Of a stretch of DNA of 30,197 nucleotides, positions 7,381 through 14,770 are shown one piece after another. Every line of letters starts with the position of its first letter. The stretch's first letter is position 1. The translations under genes and the position numbers were made by a program. The notes under the pieces are model-generated. The model worked only from the letters and a program-made list of their open reading frames with translations, had not been told where the DNA came from and ran no database searches. The DNA lies in the NCBI GenBank assembly GCA_046726955.1, contig JBKPBQ010000203.1, positions 1-30,197 of the forward strand, in the 5' to 3' direction. Source of the DNA: CAVPGH01 sp046726955. Lineage in GTDB: Bacteria; Acidobacteriota; Vicinamibacteria; Fen-336.

Positions 7381-8250
7381 TTACGAGCCTTGTCCGGCGA
7401 GCCAGCGCGCGGCGTTGGCGGCGTAGGTGCGGATGTCGTTTGCCGCCTGCGGCTCCCGCAGCATGCCGTCTCCCGGCGGCTCCGTGACGAAGCTGGGCCT
7501 GGAGAGTCGCGGGTCCCAGTTGTAGTCGGCGAAGTGGTGGAAGCTCGAGTGCACGAGCGCTCGCCCGCGCGCGCGGCCGGGCGGCTCGATCGCGACCACG
7601 AGGTCGAAGGCGCGGCCCGTGGCCTGGCTCGTCCCGATGGCGATCGTCCGGGCTTGCGGGCCGCACTCTCCGGCGCCGACGGCGCCTTCGTGGGGGTGGG
7701 CGGGAAAGTACTCGATCGTCTCCCGCGTCCCGCGGCGGAGCACGGGATGAACGGGCCCGGCCGCGTGGATGCGCTGGTGGTCTCCGTTCCTCCCGGAGTG
7801 GTAGTTCGGCCAGTCGATGGACGGAGTCTCCCGGTCGTCGGCCGCCTGCCGCGAAGGATCGGGGTCGCAGTGGCGCCGGTGGAAGAAGTTCGCCTCTCCG
7901 ACCGCGCCGATCCCGCACAGGCAGAGGCCCAGGTCCTGGTGATCGCGCGCAGTGAGAAGGCCGCCGCCTCGGCGCCGAAAAGCGTTGACCCCGTCGACGT
8001 CCCGCGGCGTGAGGCCGTTCTCGACGTCGGCGGCGAAGAGCCACAGCTCGTCGTAGCTCGACCGGGCGAGCGCGCTGAGGACGTCGTCGTCGCCCGCCGG
8101 GTTCGGCCGGCGGTTCCGGCAATCGACGGAGTGGCCGCAGTCGCGGAGGTGGGTGGCCAGCAGCGAGAAGCGTCCGACGTGCCAGTCGTCCTCCGCGGGC
8201 GGGATGGTGGTCTGCAGCAAGATCCGAATCGTGGTCTTGGAATCGGTCAT
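7381..8250 (-). CDS. uncharacterised protein, possibly ThuA/GATase-like fold
   Basis: This 289-residue protein has no signal peptide or membrane helix. The N-terminal pattern is a hydrophobic strand (IRILLQTTIP), a helix with LLATHLRDCGHSV, then SYDELWLFAADVENG, DVDGVNAFRRRGGGLLTARDHQDLG and a C-terminal YFPAHPHEGAVG. This resembles ThuA-like and class I glutamine-amidotransferase-like Rossmann proteins, where a 'filter/turn' strand is followed by 'xxGGGLL'. I see no clear catalytic Cys-His pair. It is rich in His (for example NFFHRRH, HSSFHHFADYNWDP), so metal binding is possible. It lies inside the seven-gene unit, 24 bp after the beta-barrel gene and 10 bp before the SDR, so it probably serves the same pathway. 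The function is not recognised; the fold call is tentative. Confidence 0.6.
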   Translation of the reverse strand: MTDSKTTIRILLQTTIPPAEDDWHVGRFSLLATHLRDCGHSVDCRNRRPNPAGDDDVLSALARSSYDELWLFAADVENGLTPRDVDGVNAFRRRGGGLLTARDHQDLGLCLCGIGAVGEANFFHRRHCDPDPSRQAADDRETPSIDWPNYHSGRNGDHQRIHAAGPVHPVLRRGTRETIEYFPAHPHEGAVGAGECGPQARTIAIGTSQATGRAFDLVVAIEPPGRARGRALVHSSFHHFADYNWDPRLSRPSFVTEPPGDGMLREPQAANDIRTYAANAARWLAGQGS

Positions 8251-8274
8251 CGTCAGCCTCGATCCATCAGGAGA

Positions 8275-9678
8275 TCACAGCCTGAGGTCCAGGGAGAAGA
8301 GGAGAAAATCGGTCGGCTTCCCTCCGGCGGCGCGGATCACGGCTCCCGCCGACGCCCACACCCAGGCCGCGCGGAGGGCGATCTGCGGAAGCGGCTGCCA
8401 CGTGGCATCGAGCTGCGTGATCGCGGTGACGAAGTGCTCGCTCGACACTCCCGGGGGCACCAGGATTCCGCCCCCCGCGCGGTAGATCGCGTCGGTCGAG
8501 TGGAACCTCCAGACGAGGTCGACGCCTGCGCTCGCCACGACCTTGCGGGCCGGCCGCGCTTCGAGGTACGGGTGGAGGTCCATGGAATTCCCGGGCGCGA
8601 AGACGGCCGCCTCCGAGAAGTAGTTCAGCGCCGGGTAGGGAGCGTTGAACGTCCGTAGGACGCCCTCTCCGCCACGATCGCCGCTCGCGATGTCGGCCCG
8701 GAGCGCGAAGCGGGGGCGGCCCGGGAGGGACGCGAGCGCACGCCCCGTTTCGGTGGCCACTCCCCAGGCCCGGATGTCCGCCGAGCCGAACGATCCGAGC
8801 TGATAGCCGGCCTGGACGGAGTAGTCCCAGGGCGCGGGCCGGGCCCAGAGGCGGCCTCCCACGCTGTGTCGCGACTCGTCCCCGATCCCGCGCCCGTAGA
8901 CGGCACCGCGCAGGCTGTGGCCGACGTAGTAGAGCTCGACCGAAGCCCGCGCCGCGGTTGAGCCGGCATGCGCGAGGTCCCCGTACCAGAACCATTCCCG
9001 GCTCGACGTCTCGCTCTCGAAGACTCCCTCCTTCGGAACCACGGGCCGGGCAACCGACGCCTCGAGAACCGTGCGGCCGCCGCGAACCCAGGTGACCTTG
9101 CCCGCGTCGAAGCTCAGGCGGACGTTGGCCCCGTCGCGGATGCTCACCAGCCGTCCGGAGCCGAGCGGCAGCTCCTGCCGACCGAGCCTCAGGATGAGCC
9201 GGGATTGCGGGCGGTCGAGCCCGACGAGATCGACGAACGCCTGCTGCAGCTCCAGGTGACCTACGTCGATCGGTCGTGAAGCCGGCTCGCGCCCGTCTTC
9301 CCAGTAGCTCCCCAGCTCCACGAACGTCCGGAAGCGCGTGCCGAGGTGGAGGTCGGCGTCGGCGAGCAGGCGCGTCGCGTAGGAGGTGAAGTCGGACCCG
9401 CCCGGGAGCCCGAAGAAGGCAGGAGCGTAGCCCTCGACGCGCTCCCGGAGCTGGCCGCCCAGCGTCAGGTAGGCCGTTCCGCCGTCGTCGAGGGGGATGA
9501 ACTTCAGCCGCTCGAGGAGCGTCGGGTCGGTTCGGTCGCGCAGGAAGGCGTAGTCTTCCTTCCACCGGATGACGTTGAGCTCGTCGCCGACGGAGCGCGC
9601 CTGGCCCCAGGCCGTGGAGGCGACGGCGAGAAGGAGGACGCCCGAGAGGGCACGTGATGCGTGGTGTCCCATCGTCAC
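8275..9678 (-). CDS. outer-membrane beta-barrel channel, alginate-export family
   Basis: This 467-residue protein has a Sec signal peptide (positive start, hydrophobic core, likely cleavage after STAWG at about residue 25). The body contains the alginate-export domain features LRDRTDPTLLERLKFIPL, LGGQLRERVEGY, LRLGRQELPLGSGRLVSIRDGANVR and many alternating amphipathic strands ending at FLLFSLDLRL. Family members are 18-stranded-type outer-membrane channels. The AlgE name reflects the founder, and no alginate biosynthesis gene is present here. It starts 13 bp after the molybdopterin subunit gene ends, so it is almost certainly cotranscribed with the hydroxylase and probably lets its substrate or product cross the outer membrane. 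An alternative ATG lies two codons downstream. Family assignment is good; the transported compound is inferred. Confidence 0.82.
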   Translation of the reverse strand: MTMGHHASRALSGVLLLAVASTAWGQARSVGDELNVIRWKEDYAFLRDRTDPTLLERLKFIPLDDGGTAYLTLGGQLRERVEGYAPAFFGLPGGSDFTSYATRLLADADLHLGTRFRTFVELGSYWEDGREPASRPIDVGHLELQQAFVDLVGLDRPQSRLILRLGRQELPLGSGRLVSIRDGANVRLSFDAGKVTWVRGGRTVLEASVARPVVPKEGVFESETSSREWFWYGDLAHAGSTAARASVELYYVGHSLRGAVYGRGIGDESRHSVGGRLWARPAPWDYSVQAGYQLGSFGSADIRAWGVATETGRALASLPGRPRFALRADIASGDRGGEGVLRTFNAPYPALNYFSEAAVFAPGNSMDLHPYLEARPARKVVASAGVDLVWRFHSTDAIYRAGGGILVPPGVSSEHFVTAITQLDATWQPLPQIALRAAWVWASAGAVIRAAGGKPTDFLLFSLDLRL

Positions 9679-9691
9679 TGCCTCGCTGCGT

Positions 9692-11863
9692 CTAGGCGAG
9701 CCTCAGGCCGTGGCGTCGGAGCGGCAGCGAACGAATGCGCCGGCCGGTGGCCGCGAAGAGCGCGTTGGTGAGCGCCGGGACGAGTGTCACCGGCCCCACC
9801 TCGCCCGTCCCGCCGAACGGACGCCCGCCGCTGTCCAGGATGTGCACCTCGATCGGGGGCGTCTCGTCCATCCGTGGGATGCGGTAGCCGTCGAAGTTGC
9901 GCTCCACGGTGCGTCCGTCCCGGAACGAGATCGCGGACTCGAAGGCCACGCCCAACCCCCAGACGGTTCCCCCTTCGATCGAGGACCGGGAGATCTCCGG
10001 ATCGAGCGCCGTGCCGCAGTCGATGACGCACACGATCCGATGGATCTTCACGCGGTCGTTGGCGACCGAGAGCTCCACCACGTGCGCGATGTGCGTCCGG
10101 AAGGCCTCCGCGTAGGCGATGCCGCGTCCGGCCGAGGAGGGCAGAGGCCTCGTCCACCCCGCCTTCTCCGCGACGAGGTCCAGTACCGCCAGGGACCTCT
10201 CGTCCTTCAGCATGCGGCGTCGGAACGTGTACGGGTCCTGGCCCGAGCGATGCGCCAGCTCGTCCACGAAGCTCTCGACCGCAAACGTGTTCGGGCCGAA
10301 ACCGGTGGTCCGCAGGACGGACGTGGGCACGCCGACCTTGAGGAGGTGGAAGTCCACCTTCACGCTGGGGATCTCGTAGTGCGATTCCATCAGCCCTTCG
10401 AGGCAGCTCGGGTCGTTGGTCTCCGTCACTGCGGGCGGAAAGACGAACTGCAGGATCGACGGCGAGACCAGCCGGTGCGCGATCGCCAGCGGCATGCCCG
10501 AAGAGTCGACCCTGGCCCGGATCGTCTGCAGGGTGGCGGGACGGTAGACGTCGTGCTGGATGTCCTCCTCGCGCGACCAGACGACCTTGACGGGCGCGCC
10601 CACGGCCTTGGACGCGAGCACCGCCTGCAAGACGAAGTCGACGAGCAGCCGCCGGCCGAATCCCCCGCCCAGGAGCGTCCGGTGGATCGCGACCTTGTCC
10701 TGCGGCAGTCCCGTCGCCTGCGCGACCGCGATCTGGGCCAGCTCGGGCCCTTGCAGCGGTCCCCAGACCTCGCAGCCGTCCGGGGTCACGTGGGCCGTGC
10801 AGTTCATGGGCTCCATGGTGGCGTGGGCGAGGAACTGGGACTCGTATTCGGCGACGTAGACGTCGGTCCCGTTGCCGAGGTCGTGGCTGGGGTTCTTGAA
10901 CTCGCCCTCCGCGCGCACCGTGTTCCAGGGGCCGGCCTCGAGGGCCGCGCGGTACTGGGCCGTGAGGCTCTCGCTCGAGAGCGGCGCGTTCTTTCCGTCG
11001 TCGAAGGTCACGGGGAGCGCCCGGAGAGCCCGGGCCGCCTCCCAGTACGTCTTCGCCACCACCGCCACGCCGCTCGGGATCGGGACGACGTCGACGACCC
11101 CGGGCAGGCGCGTCACGGACTCGCGGTCGAACGTCTTCACCTGGCCGCCGAACACGGGACTCTGCTTCACGGCGGCGTACAGCATCCCGGGGACGCGGAC
11201 ATCCAGCCCGAAGACGGCGCTGCCGTTCAGCTTCGACGGCAGCTCCACTCGGGGAAGCGGCCGCCCCAGGAGCGTCCAGTCCTTCTGCGGCTTGAGAGGC
11301 GGCTTCTCCGGCGGCGTTTCCCGGGCCGCCTCTTCGGCCAGCTCGCCGAAGGCGAGGGCGCGGCCGCTTGCGGTGTGTCGGATCTTGCCGTCCTCGGCGT
11401 GGCACTCGCGGGGATCGACCTTCCACCGCTTCGACGCGGCCGCGATCAGCATCTCGCGCGCCGAGGCTCCCATCTGCTGCAACAGGTCGAAGAACGAGGC
11501 CGTGCTCTCGCTGTTGCCCGTGAACATCCAGTTGAGCCGGGGATTGCGATAGACGGTCGCGACGGGGGAGATCTCGACCTTGACACGCTTCCAGTCCGCG
11601 CCGAGCTGCTCGGCGAGCACGGCGGGCAGCGTCGTCATGATGCCCTGGCCCATCTCCGACTGCGAGCAGACGAGCGTCACCTGATCGTCCGTCGTGATCC
11701 GGAGCCAGGCGTTGAGCCCTATGTCTCGCGCCCCCGCACCGCTCGCGCCCGTATCGGCGGCCAGGCCCTCGCCGGGAATGAAGCCCGCGAGAAGGAGCCC
11801 CCCGCCGGCGCCGGCCGCTGCCTGCAGGAAGACCCGCCGGGACAGCACAGCTGCGCCCGTCAT
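9692..11863 (-). CDS. iorB: molybdopterin subunit of IorB-type xanthine dehydrogenase-family enzyme
   Basis: This 723-residue catalytic subunit belongs to the xanthine-dehydrogenase family, closest in layout to isoquinoline 1-oxidoreductase beta and periplasmic aldehyde dehydrogenases. SRRVFLQAAAGAGGGLL at the N-terminus is a Tat signal, so the cofactor-loaded complex goes to the periplasm. Molybdopterin motifs are visible: VCSQSEMGQGIMT, GGGFGRRLLVDFV and, near the end, GGTGEVGPV, whose Glu688 is the expected catalytic base. The frame is open far upstream, but the ATG at 11863 is preferred. It carries the Tat signal and overlaps the stop of the 2Fe-2S subunit as ATGA (11860-11863), implying translational coupling. 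No FAD subunit is encoded nearby, as expected for IorAB-type enzymes that use cytochromes. The substrate could be an aldehyde or N-heteroaromatic compound; sequence alone does not decide. Confidence 0.92.
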   Translation of the reverse strand: MTGAAVLSRRVFLQAAAGAGGGLLLAGFIPGEGLAADTGASGAGARDIGLNAWLRITTDDQVTLVCSQSEMGQGIMTTLPAVLAEQLGADWKRVKVEISPVATVYRNPRLNWMFTGNSESTASFFDLLQQMGASAREMLIAAASKRWKVDPRECHAEDGKIRHTASGRALAFGELAEEAARETPPEKPPLKPQKDWTLLGRPLPRVELPSKLNGSAVFGLDVRVPGMLYAAVKQSPVFGGQVKTFDRESVTRLPGVVDVVPIPSGVAVVAKTYWEAARALRALPVTFDDGKNAPLSSESLTAQYRAALEAGPWNTVRAEGEFKNPSHDLGNGTDVYVAEYESQFLAHATMEPMNCTAHVTPDGCEVWGPLQGPELAQIAVAQATGLPQDKVAIHRTLLGGGFGRRLLVDFVLQAVLASKAVGAPVKVVWSREEDIQHDVYRPATLQTIRARVDSSGMPLAIAHRLVSPSILQFVFPPAVTETNDPSCLEGLMESHYEIPSVKVDFHLLKVGVPTSVLRTTGFGPNTFAVESFVDELAHRSGQDPYTFRRRMLKDERSLAVLDLVAEKAGWTRPLPSSAGRGIAYAEAFRTHIAHVVELSVANDRVKIHRIVCVIDCGTALDPEISRSSIEGGTVWGLGVAFESAISFRDGRTVERNFDGYRIPRMDETPPIEVHILDSGGRPFGGTGEVGPVTLVPALTNALFAATGRRIRSLPLRRHGLRLA

Positions 11864-12336
11864 CTCGCGCCTCCGCCGCTCACGAGCGCGGCCGCACGGT
11901 GGATGGCGCGCCGGATGCGCGGATAGGTTCCGCAGCGGCAGAGATTGCCGGACATGGCGTCGTCGACGTCCGCGTCCGTCGGGTTGGGCTTCATCGCGAG
12001 CAGGCAGGCAGCAGACATGAGCTGCCCCGACTGGCAGTAGCCGCACTGCGGCACCTGCTCCTCGAGCCAGGCGCGCTGGACGGCGTGGCTCAGGTCGGTG
12101 GAGAGGCCCTCGACGGTCGTGACCTTCTGCCCGCTCGCGCGCGCGACAGGGGTGACGCACGAGCGGACGGCGTCTCCGTTCAGGTGGACCGTACAGCACC
12201 CGCATATCGCCATGCCGCATCCGAACTTTGTTCCCGTCAGGCCGAGGTGGTCCCGCAGGACCCACAACAAGGGGGTCGTCGGGTCGACCTCGACCGTGGT
12301 GGGCGCCCCGTTCAGGACGAATGAGATCTTCTCCAT
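11860..12336 (-). CDS. iorA: 2Fe-2S subunit of IorA-type molybdenum hydroxylase
   Basis: This 158-residue iron-sulfur subunit carries two 2Fe-2S clusters. The plant-ferredoxin-like N-terminal domain supplies Cys40, Cys45, Cys48 and Cys60. The helical second domain supplies Cys98, Cys101, Cys133 and Cys135 (QCGYCQSGQ and NLCRCGTYPRI). It passes electrons from the molybdenum centre of the catalytic subunit, whose gene starts within its stop codon (ATGA overlap). It has no signal peptide of its own, so it should be carried across the membrane by the Tat signal of the large subunit. A GGGAG ribosome-binding site precedes the ATG. Its length is normal for IorA/CoxS-type subunits. It lies 60 bp after the diheme cytochrome gene, the probable next electron carrier. 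Confidence 0.95.
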   Translation of the reverse strand: MEKISFVLNGAPTTVEVDPTTPLLWVLRDHLGLTGTKFGCGMAICGCCTVHLNGDAVRSCVTPVARASGQKVTTVEGLSTDLSHAVQRAWLEEQVPQCGYCQSGQLMSAACLLAMKPNPTDADVDDAMSGNLCRCGTYPRIRRAIHRAAALVSGGGAR

Positions 12337-12396
12337 GTTCTCGCTCCCTACACAGTCGATTGACTCGGATCCATCGCCGCACGCTTCGCCGCGTCG

Positions 12397-13059
12397 TCAG
12401 GGAGGACAGGCGCCGCCCGCGTCGAGCCATTCCTTGACCGCTGCGCGGAACTCCTCGTGCGATAGAGGCGGAGTCGTGCGCCCCTCTCCCGGGTCCCAGG
12501 CCCAGCGCACGAGCGGATCCGTGCTCACGTGGTGGACGAGGCGATCGGGAGTGAGTCCTCCGTTCTGCTTCGGGTCCTTGAGCTGGCGGCAGAGCTGTGC
12601 CGGCGTCCGGCCCTGGAACACCATCGGCGTCTTCGGGTCGGGAAGGTGCCACCGCGGCTCCGCGGGAAGGCCTTCCTCGCCGGGCGGCCGCGGCGCTCCC
12701 GGGGGCGTGTGCGGCCCCGTGCCGTTGGCAGCCTGGTGGCAGTTGCTGCACCTCATCGCGAGGACACCGTTGCCGTCGGCGCCGCGGCGAAGGCGCAGCA
12801 GGTCGTGCACGTGGCTGTCCTCGCCCTGCAGGGGAGTATCCCCGGCGGGATGGCAGTTCTGGCAGCGGGGATGCATGAGCACCGAGTACGCCCGCATGAA
12901 GGCGTCGCGTCCGCGCGCGGCGTCCTCGCGCTCCGGGGCTCGGGGGACCGCGGGCGGTGCTGCCACTGCGCGCGCCGCGGCGATCGGGATGCTCGCCAGG
13001 AGAATGCCCATCAGCCACGGTGACATCGGGAACCGAGAGTCGGAAGAGCTGGTCTTCAT
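12397..13059 (-). CDS. exported diheme c-type cytochrome, hydroxylase partner
   Basis: This 220-residue protein has an N-terminal signal or anchor (hydrophobic residues about 12-34) and two CxxCH haem c sites, CQNCH at Cys66-His70 and CSNCH at Cys104-His108. A C-terminal half without haem sites contains WHLPDPKTPMVFQGRTPAQLCRQLKDPKQNGG. Proteins of this type occur next to iorAB-like genes and are annotated as an isoquinoline 1-oxidoreductase subunit. It should receive electrons from the 2Fe-2S subunit in the periplasm, replacing the FAD subunit of other family members. It starts 15 bp after the stop of the small upstream gene. The ribosome-binding site is weak. The haem sites are certain from sequence; the partner role is inferred from neighbours. 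Confidence 0.87.
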   Translation of the reverse strand: MKTSSSDSRFPMSPWLMGILLASIPIAAARAVAAPPAVPRAPEREDAARGRDAFMRAYSVLMHPRCQNCHPAGDTPLQGEDSHVHDLLRLRRGADGNGVLAMRCSNCHQAANGTGPHTPPGAPRPPGEEGLPAEPRWHLPDPKTPMVFQGRTPAQLCRQLKDPKQNGGLTPDRLVHHVSTDPLVRWAWDPGEGRTTPPLSHEEFRAAVKEWLDAGGACPP

Positions 13060-13074
13060 CGGACGATCCCGCCT

Positions 13075-13413
13075 CTACTTTCGCGCGCCCGGAGCTCCCG
13101 GCAGACCGGCCACCAGACCCGGGATCTCCACGATCCGCGGGGCGAAGACGTTGTGGAGCGGCGTCACCGTGATGTCCGTCTTCCGGTCGATGCCCAGCGC
13201 CTTCGTGGCCGGGGCCAGGCGGCTCTCGAGGAAGTCGTCGAAGCCTTCCTTCCGGTCCCACAGCTCGATAATTCGGTACCCGAAGCTCATCGGTGTCGTG
13301 AGGTGCAGGTAGATCCCGGCCGCCGGCTTCGTTTCCACTCCCATGTAATCGAGCACCGCCCGGTATTCGTTAGGCGGCATCGCGGTGATGTCCAGCGTGG
13401 TGATGACAGGCAT
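13075..13413 (-). CDS. small ABM-like (dimeric alpha/beta barrel) protein
   Basis: This 112-residue protein is the first gene of the seven-gene minus-strand unit. PVITTLDITAMPPNEYRAVLDYMGV, then IYLHLTTPMSFGYRIIELWDRKEGFDDFLESRLAPATKALG in pieces, and a closing VTPLHNVFAP strand give the beta-alpha-beta pattern of ferredoxin-like dimeric barrels such as antibiotic-biosynthesis monooxygenase (ABM) or EthD-like proteins. There is no signal peptide, so it is cytoplasmic. Such proteins may be cofactor-free oxygenases, isomerases or stress-related binders; no catalytic residue is diagnostic here. It ends 15 bp before the cytochrome gene. It faces the XRE/MmyB/AraC regulator across a 187-bp gap that contains a perfect inverted repeat. 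The fold call is reasonable; the function is unknown. Confidence 0.7.
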   Translation of the reverse strand: MPVITTLDITAMPPNEYRAVLDYMGVETKPAAGIYLHLTTPMSFGYRIIELWDRKEGFDDFLESRLAPATKALGIDRKTDITVTPLHNVFAPRIVEIPGLVAGLPGAPGARK

Positions 13414-13469
13414 GGTTCCGTTTTCTCCCGAGACCGGGCCGCCCCCGCCTCCGGTCTTCAGCGCCCCGA

Positions 13470-13488
13470 GCCGATTCTAGGAATCGGC
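13470..13488. promoter_or_regulatory. perfect 8+3+8 inverted repeat, probable operator
   Basis: GCCGATTCTAGGAATCGGC has two perfect 8-bp arms around a TAG spacer. It sits in the divergent gap between the seven-gene unit and the XRE/MmyB/AraC regulator gene. It overlaps the best minus-strand -10 box. No purine/T-rich tail follows it on either strand, so a terminator is unlikely. A binding site for the adjacent regulator is the best explanation. Confidence 0.65.
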
Positions 13489-13501
13489 CGCGCGGGCCCA
13501 A
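13474..13501 (-). promoter_or_regulatory. candidate promoter of the seven-gene unit
   Basis: On the minus strand TTGGGC (13501-13496) is followed after 16 bp by TAGAAT (13479-13474), five of six matches to the -10 consensus. Transcription would start near 13467, giving a leader of about 54 nt to the ATG at 13413. The -10 lies within the inverted repeat at 13470-13488, so binding there would repress. The -35 is poor, which would fit a promoter needing activation. Confidence 0.4.
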
Positions 13502-13600
13502 TAGGATCTTCTTGACGGTCGGCGCGCGACGAGCGCGCAAGAACGTCCTGCCCGAGTCCGCCTGCCGGCTGCTAAGCTCGGAGCTCCGGGAGCCGACGCC

Positions 13601-14743
13601 ATGACGGAGCTCGTGCCGGGAGCGAGGCGCGCGCTGGGCGAGATGCTCGCCGCGGCTCGGGAGCCGGCCGGCCGGCGGCGCGGGTTGGACGCCGACGACG
13701 TCGCCGAGCGCGCCGGCGTCGGCAAGACCTGGTATCGCTGGCTCGAGGAAGGCCGGAACATCGGCTTGTCCCCGATCGCGCTCGGCTGGGTGGCCGACGC
13801 GCTGGCGCTGCGCGGCGTCGCCCGCCGACGCGTCTTCGAGCTCGCCGGCCTCGAGGAGACGAACGAGCTGCCCGCGATGGCCGAGCCAGTGCGTCCCTCC
13901 GTGCGCGCGCTCATCGAGAGCTCCGGGCCGTATCCCGCGTACGTCTACGGCCGGCGCGGCGACATCCTCGCCTGGAACGACGCCACCGAGGCGGTCTATC
14001 GCTGCCACCTCGTACCGCCACCCCGCCGGAACACGTACCTGTTCCTCTTCACGCAACCGGAAGTCCGCAAACTGATCGTCAACTGGCACGACCAGGCGTA
14101 CCGTCTCGTGCTGGAGCTCAGGGCCACGATGACCCGGGCGCCCCAGGACGCGGCTCTCGCCCAGCTCCACCGCCTCCTGGAGGCGGAGAGCCCGGACTTT
14201 CGCGCTCTCTGGCAGGCGAAGCTGGCCGTCCCGCCTCCGGTGAAGGTGTTCCTCCATCCGCGCGTGGGTCGGCTCGCCTTCGAGGTGGAGAGCCTCACCC
14301 TGGACGGTGACCCCTCGATGCGCGCCCGCTTCTACCTGCCCCGCTCCCGCGACGGCACCCGTGGCCGCGTTGCCCAGCTGCTCGCCCTCCATCGCCGCGA
14401 CACGGGCAACGGCCGGCACCGCGCGCTGCGGGAGACCGTCAGGAAGGTGAAGGACCACATCGACGCCTGCTACGCGCGCGAGATCCCGCTCGACGAGCTC
14501 GCGGAGCTGGCGGGTGTCGACAAGTACCGGCTGCTGCGCGCGTTCGGCAGCGAGGTGGGATTCCCGCCGCACGCCTACCAGATGCTGGTGCGCGTCTTCC
14601 ACGCGCGGCGGCTGCTCAGCCGGGGCGACAGCGCCGCGCAGGTCGCGCTGGCCGTGGGCTTCACGGATCAGAGCCACCTCATCCGGCAGTTCCGTCGCGT
14701 GGAGGGGCTGACGCCGGCGGCCTACCTCCGACGCCAGACCTGA
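13601..14743 (+). CDS. XRE-MmyB-AraC hybrid transcriptional regulator
   Basis: This 380-residue regulator has three modules. Residues 9-83 are an XRE-type helix-turn-helix of the MmyB class (DDVAERAGVGKTWYRWLEEGR). Residues about 100-247 match the PAS-like MmyB ligand-binding domain (GDILAWNDA, RNTYLFLFTQPEVRKLIVNW, SPDFRALW, FLHPRVGRLAFEVE). In characterised MmyB proteins this pocket holds a fatty-acid-like molecule. Residues about 275-378 form a complete AraC-type double helix-turn-helix (IPLDELAELAGVDKYRLLRAF and VALAVGFTDQSHLIRQFRR). MmyB regulators normally end after the ligand domain, so the AraC module is an unusual addition. It is transcribed divergently from the molybdenum-hydroxylase unit, which ends in an SDR gene, and is its likely controller. 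There is no stop between modules, so the fusion is genuine in this sequence. Confidence 0.9.
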   Translation: MTELVPGARRALGEMLAAAREPAGRRRGLDADDVAERAGVGKTWYRWLEEGRNIGLSPIALGWVADALALRGVARRRVFELAGLEETNELPAMAEPVRPSVRALIESSGPYPAYVYGRRGDILAWNDATEAVYRCHLVPPPRRNTYLFLFTQPEVRKLIVNWHDQAYRLVLELRATMTRAPQDAALAQLHRLLEAESPDFRALWQAKLAVPPPVKVFLHPRVGRLAFEVESLTLDGDPSMRARFYLPRSRDGTRGRVAQLLALHRRDTGNGRHRALRETVRKVKDHIDACYAREIPLDELAELAGVDKYRLLRAFGSEVGFPPHAYQMLVRVFHARRLLSRGDSAAQVALAVGFTDQSHLIRQFRRVEGLTPAAYLRRQT

Positions 14744-14770
14744 CGTACGCGGCCGCTCCTCGGGACGCAT

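Noticed and set aside
8275..9678. Part of an alginate biosynthesis cluster
   Set aside because: No alginate polymerase, epimerase or lyase gene is present; the barrel belongs to the hydroxylase unit by position.
9692..13261. A single 1189-codon minus-strand frame covering the hydroxylase region
   Set aside because: Only the last 723 codons have family similarity. The upstream part overlaps the 2Fe-2S subunit and cytochrome genes in another frame; the real start is ATG 11863.
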